DNA of 64,000 nucleotides from an uncultured Alphaproteobacteria bacterium (GTDB lineage: Bacteria; Pseudomonadota; Alphaproteobacteria; CAAHEQ01; UBA3637). The DNA lies in assembly GCA_947586835.1 (NCBI GenBank), contig CANPXT010000003.1:1-64000 (forward strand). The letters are read 5' to 3'. Under the pieces are notes generated by a model. It had not been told where the DNA came from. It did no database searches and saw nothing but the letters and a program-made list of their open reading frames with translations. Positions 62,997 to 64,000 of this stretch are shown one piece after another (position 1 is the stretch's first letter; the number at the start of each line of letters is the position of its first letter). Position numbers and translations under genes: made by a program.

Positions 62997-64000
62997 TTAC
63001 TCTTCGCCGGAGATATCCGGTACGTCAACATCCATCACATGTTTTAATTCGTTTTTAATTTTATTGCATAAGTCATTGCGTGCCATTCGAATAGCCGATT
63101 CGATCGCACAGGCAAAAGCAAACGAATCCGCTCCGCCGTGACTTTTTACGGATATACCGTTCAAGCCTAAAAACATAGCGCCGTTATACATGCGCGGATC
63201 CATTTTCTTTTTCAGCTGTCTTAATGCCGGCTTGGCGATTAAAAAACCGATTGATGCAAACAAAGAATGTTTTACGGTCTTTTTCATCATACTTGTAATG
63301 AATTTCGCCGTTCCTTCAATGGTTTTTAATGCAACATTGCCGGAGAATCCGTCAGTGACAATCACGTTGGACTTGCCGGCACAAATATCATTTCCTTCAA
63401 CAAAACCGACAAAATTGATTTTTCCTTCCAATCCTTTTAAAACACTGGCTGCCTCACGAATTTCATCACGTCCTTTTGTTTCTTCCGATCCGATGTTGAG
63501 TAAACCTATCGACGGCTTTTCGGTTTGAAACAAAACGTGATGTAATACATGCCCCATAATGGAAAATTCAATCAGATTCTGTGAGTTACACTCGGCATTG
63601 GCTCCTAAATCCAATGCAACAATCGGACCGGCAGCTGACGGTAAAACCGCTGCAATGGCCGGTCGATCAATGCCGGATAATGTGCCCAAGCAAATTTTAC
63701 TCATTGCCATTAATGCACCGGTATTTCCTGCGGAAACGATGGCTTTTGCATAACCGTTGCGCACGGACATAATTGCTTTCCACATACTGCTTTCTCGTCC
63801 GGAACGAACTGCAATGGAAGGTTTGGCGTCGCCTTTGATAACATCTGTCGTGGGATGAATTTTATATCTGTCATCCGGTAAACGATTCGCATCGGCCAGT
63901 TTTTTGATTTTTGCTTCATCACCAAACAGAAAGAAAAAGACGGATTTGTCTTTCTTTGCCACGCGGGCAACACCTTCTATAACCGCTTCGGGAGCATTGT
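62997..64000 (-). CDS. plsX: Phosphate acyltransferase PlsX (5' end outside the window)
   Basis: PlsX makes acyl-phosphate from acyl-ACP for phospholipid synthesis. The frame is open to the window's right edge (bases to 64000 give N-A-P-E-A-V-I-E-G-V-A-R-V), which matches the usual M-G-G-D-N-A-P-E start, so only about 10-12 N-terminal residues are missing. Visible motifs are S-A-G-N-T-G-A-L-M-A, L-D-L-G-A-N-A-E, L-N-I-G-S-E-E-x-K-G and D-G-F-S-G-N-V-A-L-K-T-I-E-G. The apparent GTG start at 63962 is internal. It leads the plsX-fabH-ihfA-merR operon. Confidence 0.95.
   Translation of the reverse strand, partial: NAPEAVIEGVARVAKKDKSVFFFLFGDEAKIKKLADANRLPDDRYKIHPTTDVIKGDAKPSIAVRSGRESSMWKAIMSVRNGYAKAIVSAGNTGALMAMSKICLGTLSGIDRPAIAAVLPSAAGPIVALDLGANAECNSQNLIEFSIMGHVLHHVLFQTEKPSIGLLNIGSEETKGRDEIREAASVLKGLEGKINFVGFVEGNDICAGKSNVIVTDGFSGNVALKTIEGTAKFITSMMKKTVKHSLFASIGFLIAKPALRQLKKKMDPRMYNGAMFLGLNGISVKSHGGADSFAFACAIESAIRMARNDLCNKIKNELKHVMDVDVPDISGEE

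Overview
This window looks like chromosomal DNA of an AT-rich alphaproteobacterium, probably a host-associated uncultured lineage (the lineage guess is inference). The class is well supported. It carries ctrA, a PleC/DivJ-like histidine kinase, gapR (DUF2312), a TrcR/DUF1013 regulator, a DUF4167 protein, the alphaproteobacterial type of SspB with an RHH_4 partner, a plsX-fabH-ihfA-merR cluster, a CtrA box (TTAA-N7-TTAA) and LexA boxes of the alphaproteobacterial GAAC-N7-GAAC type. Most genes have good Shine-Dalgarno sites and many sigma-70-like promoters can be read directly. No rRNA, CRISPR array or insertion sequence was seen; there is one tRNA gene (Thr, CGT).

Left part (1-13.2 kb): the end of an HNH endonuclease gene, a small lipoprotein, a nucleotidyltransferase/GHMP-kinase pair, a beta-barrel protein behind a long structured leader, then cpoB-tilS-ftsH leftward and uvrA and a Y-family polymerase rightward. 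A large repeat-bearing membrane protein follows. 13.2-24.4 kb: alaS, recA and queH leftward; a serine recombinase of the Mpi invertase type with a short inverted-repeat pair just upstream; a LOG-family protein; and an RND efflux pair.

24.5-36.4 kb: trcR-gapR, low-complexity envelope proteins, a DUF4167 protein, a HIT-family remnant, dnaX with an A10 run, a YgjP-type metalloprotease, a sugar-transferase-like protein, a tiny NrdD C-terminus-like protein, envelope proteins, comM and a PAS protein. 36.5-49.5 kb: tRNA-Thr, groES-groEL, the map-radC-sspB-RHH operon, rpoH, an M23 peptidase, a transglutaminase-like protein, an ITPase-like protein, truB-rpsO-pnp and a glycosyltransferase.

49.6-64 kb: ctrA diverges from a PleC/DivJ-type kinase over a CtrA box. 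Then come a solute-binding protein, a MORN-repeat protein joined to an Mla-type lipid transport operon, a 59-residue membrane protein, an HNH protein, thrS, and the leftward operon plsX (cut by the edge)-fabH-ihfA-merR.

Three regulatory themes link the genes. The first is an SOS circuit: LexA boxes lie at recA and the polymerase, with a degenerate one at uvrA. The second is CtrA cell-cycle control. The third is heat shock: rpoH, groESL with an RpoH-like promoter, and ftsH, whose product is known in other bacteria to degrade RpoH. The most unusual element is the invertase with flanking inverted repeats around a segment holding a promoter-like sequence.
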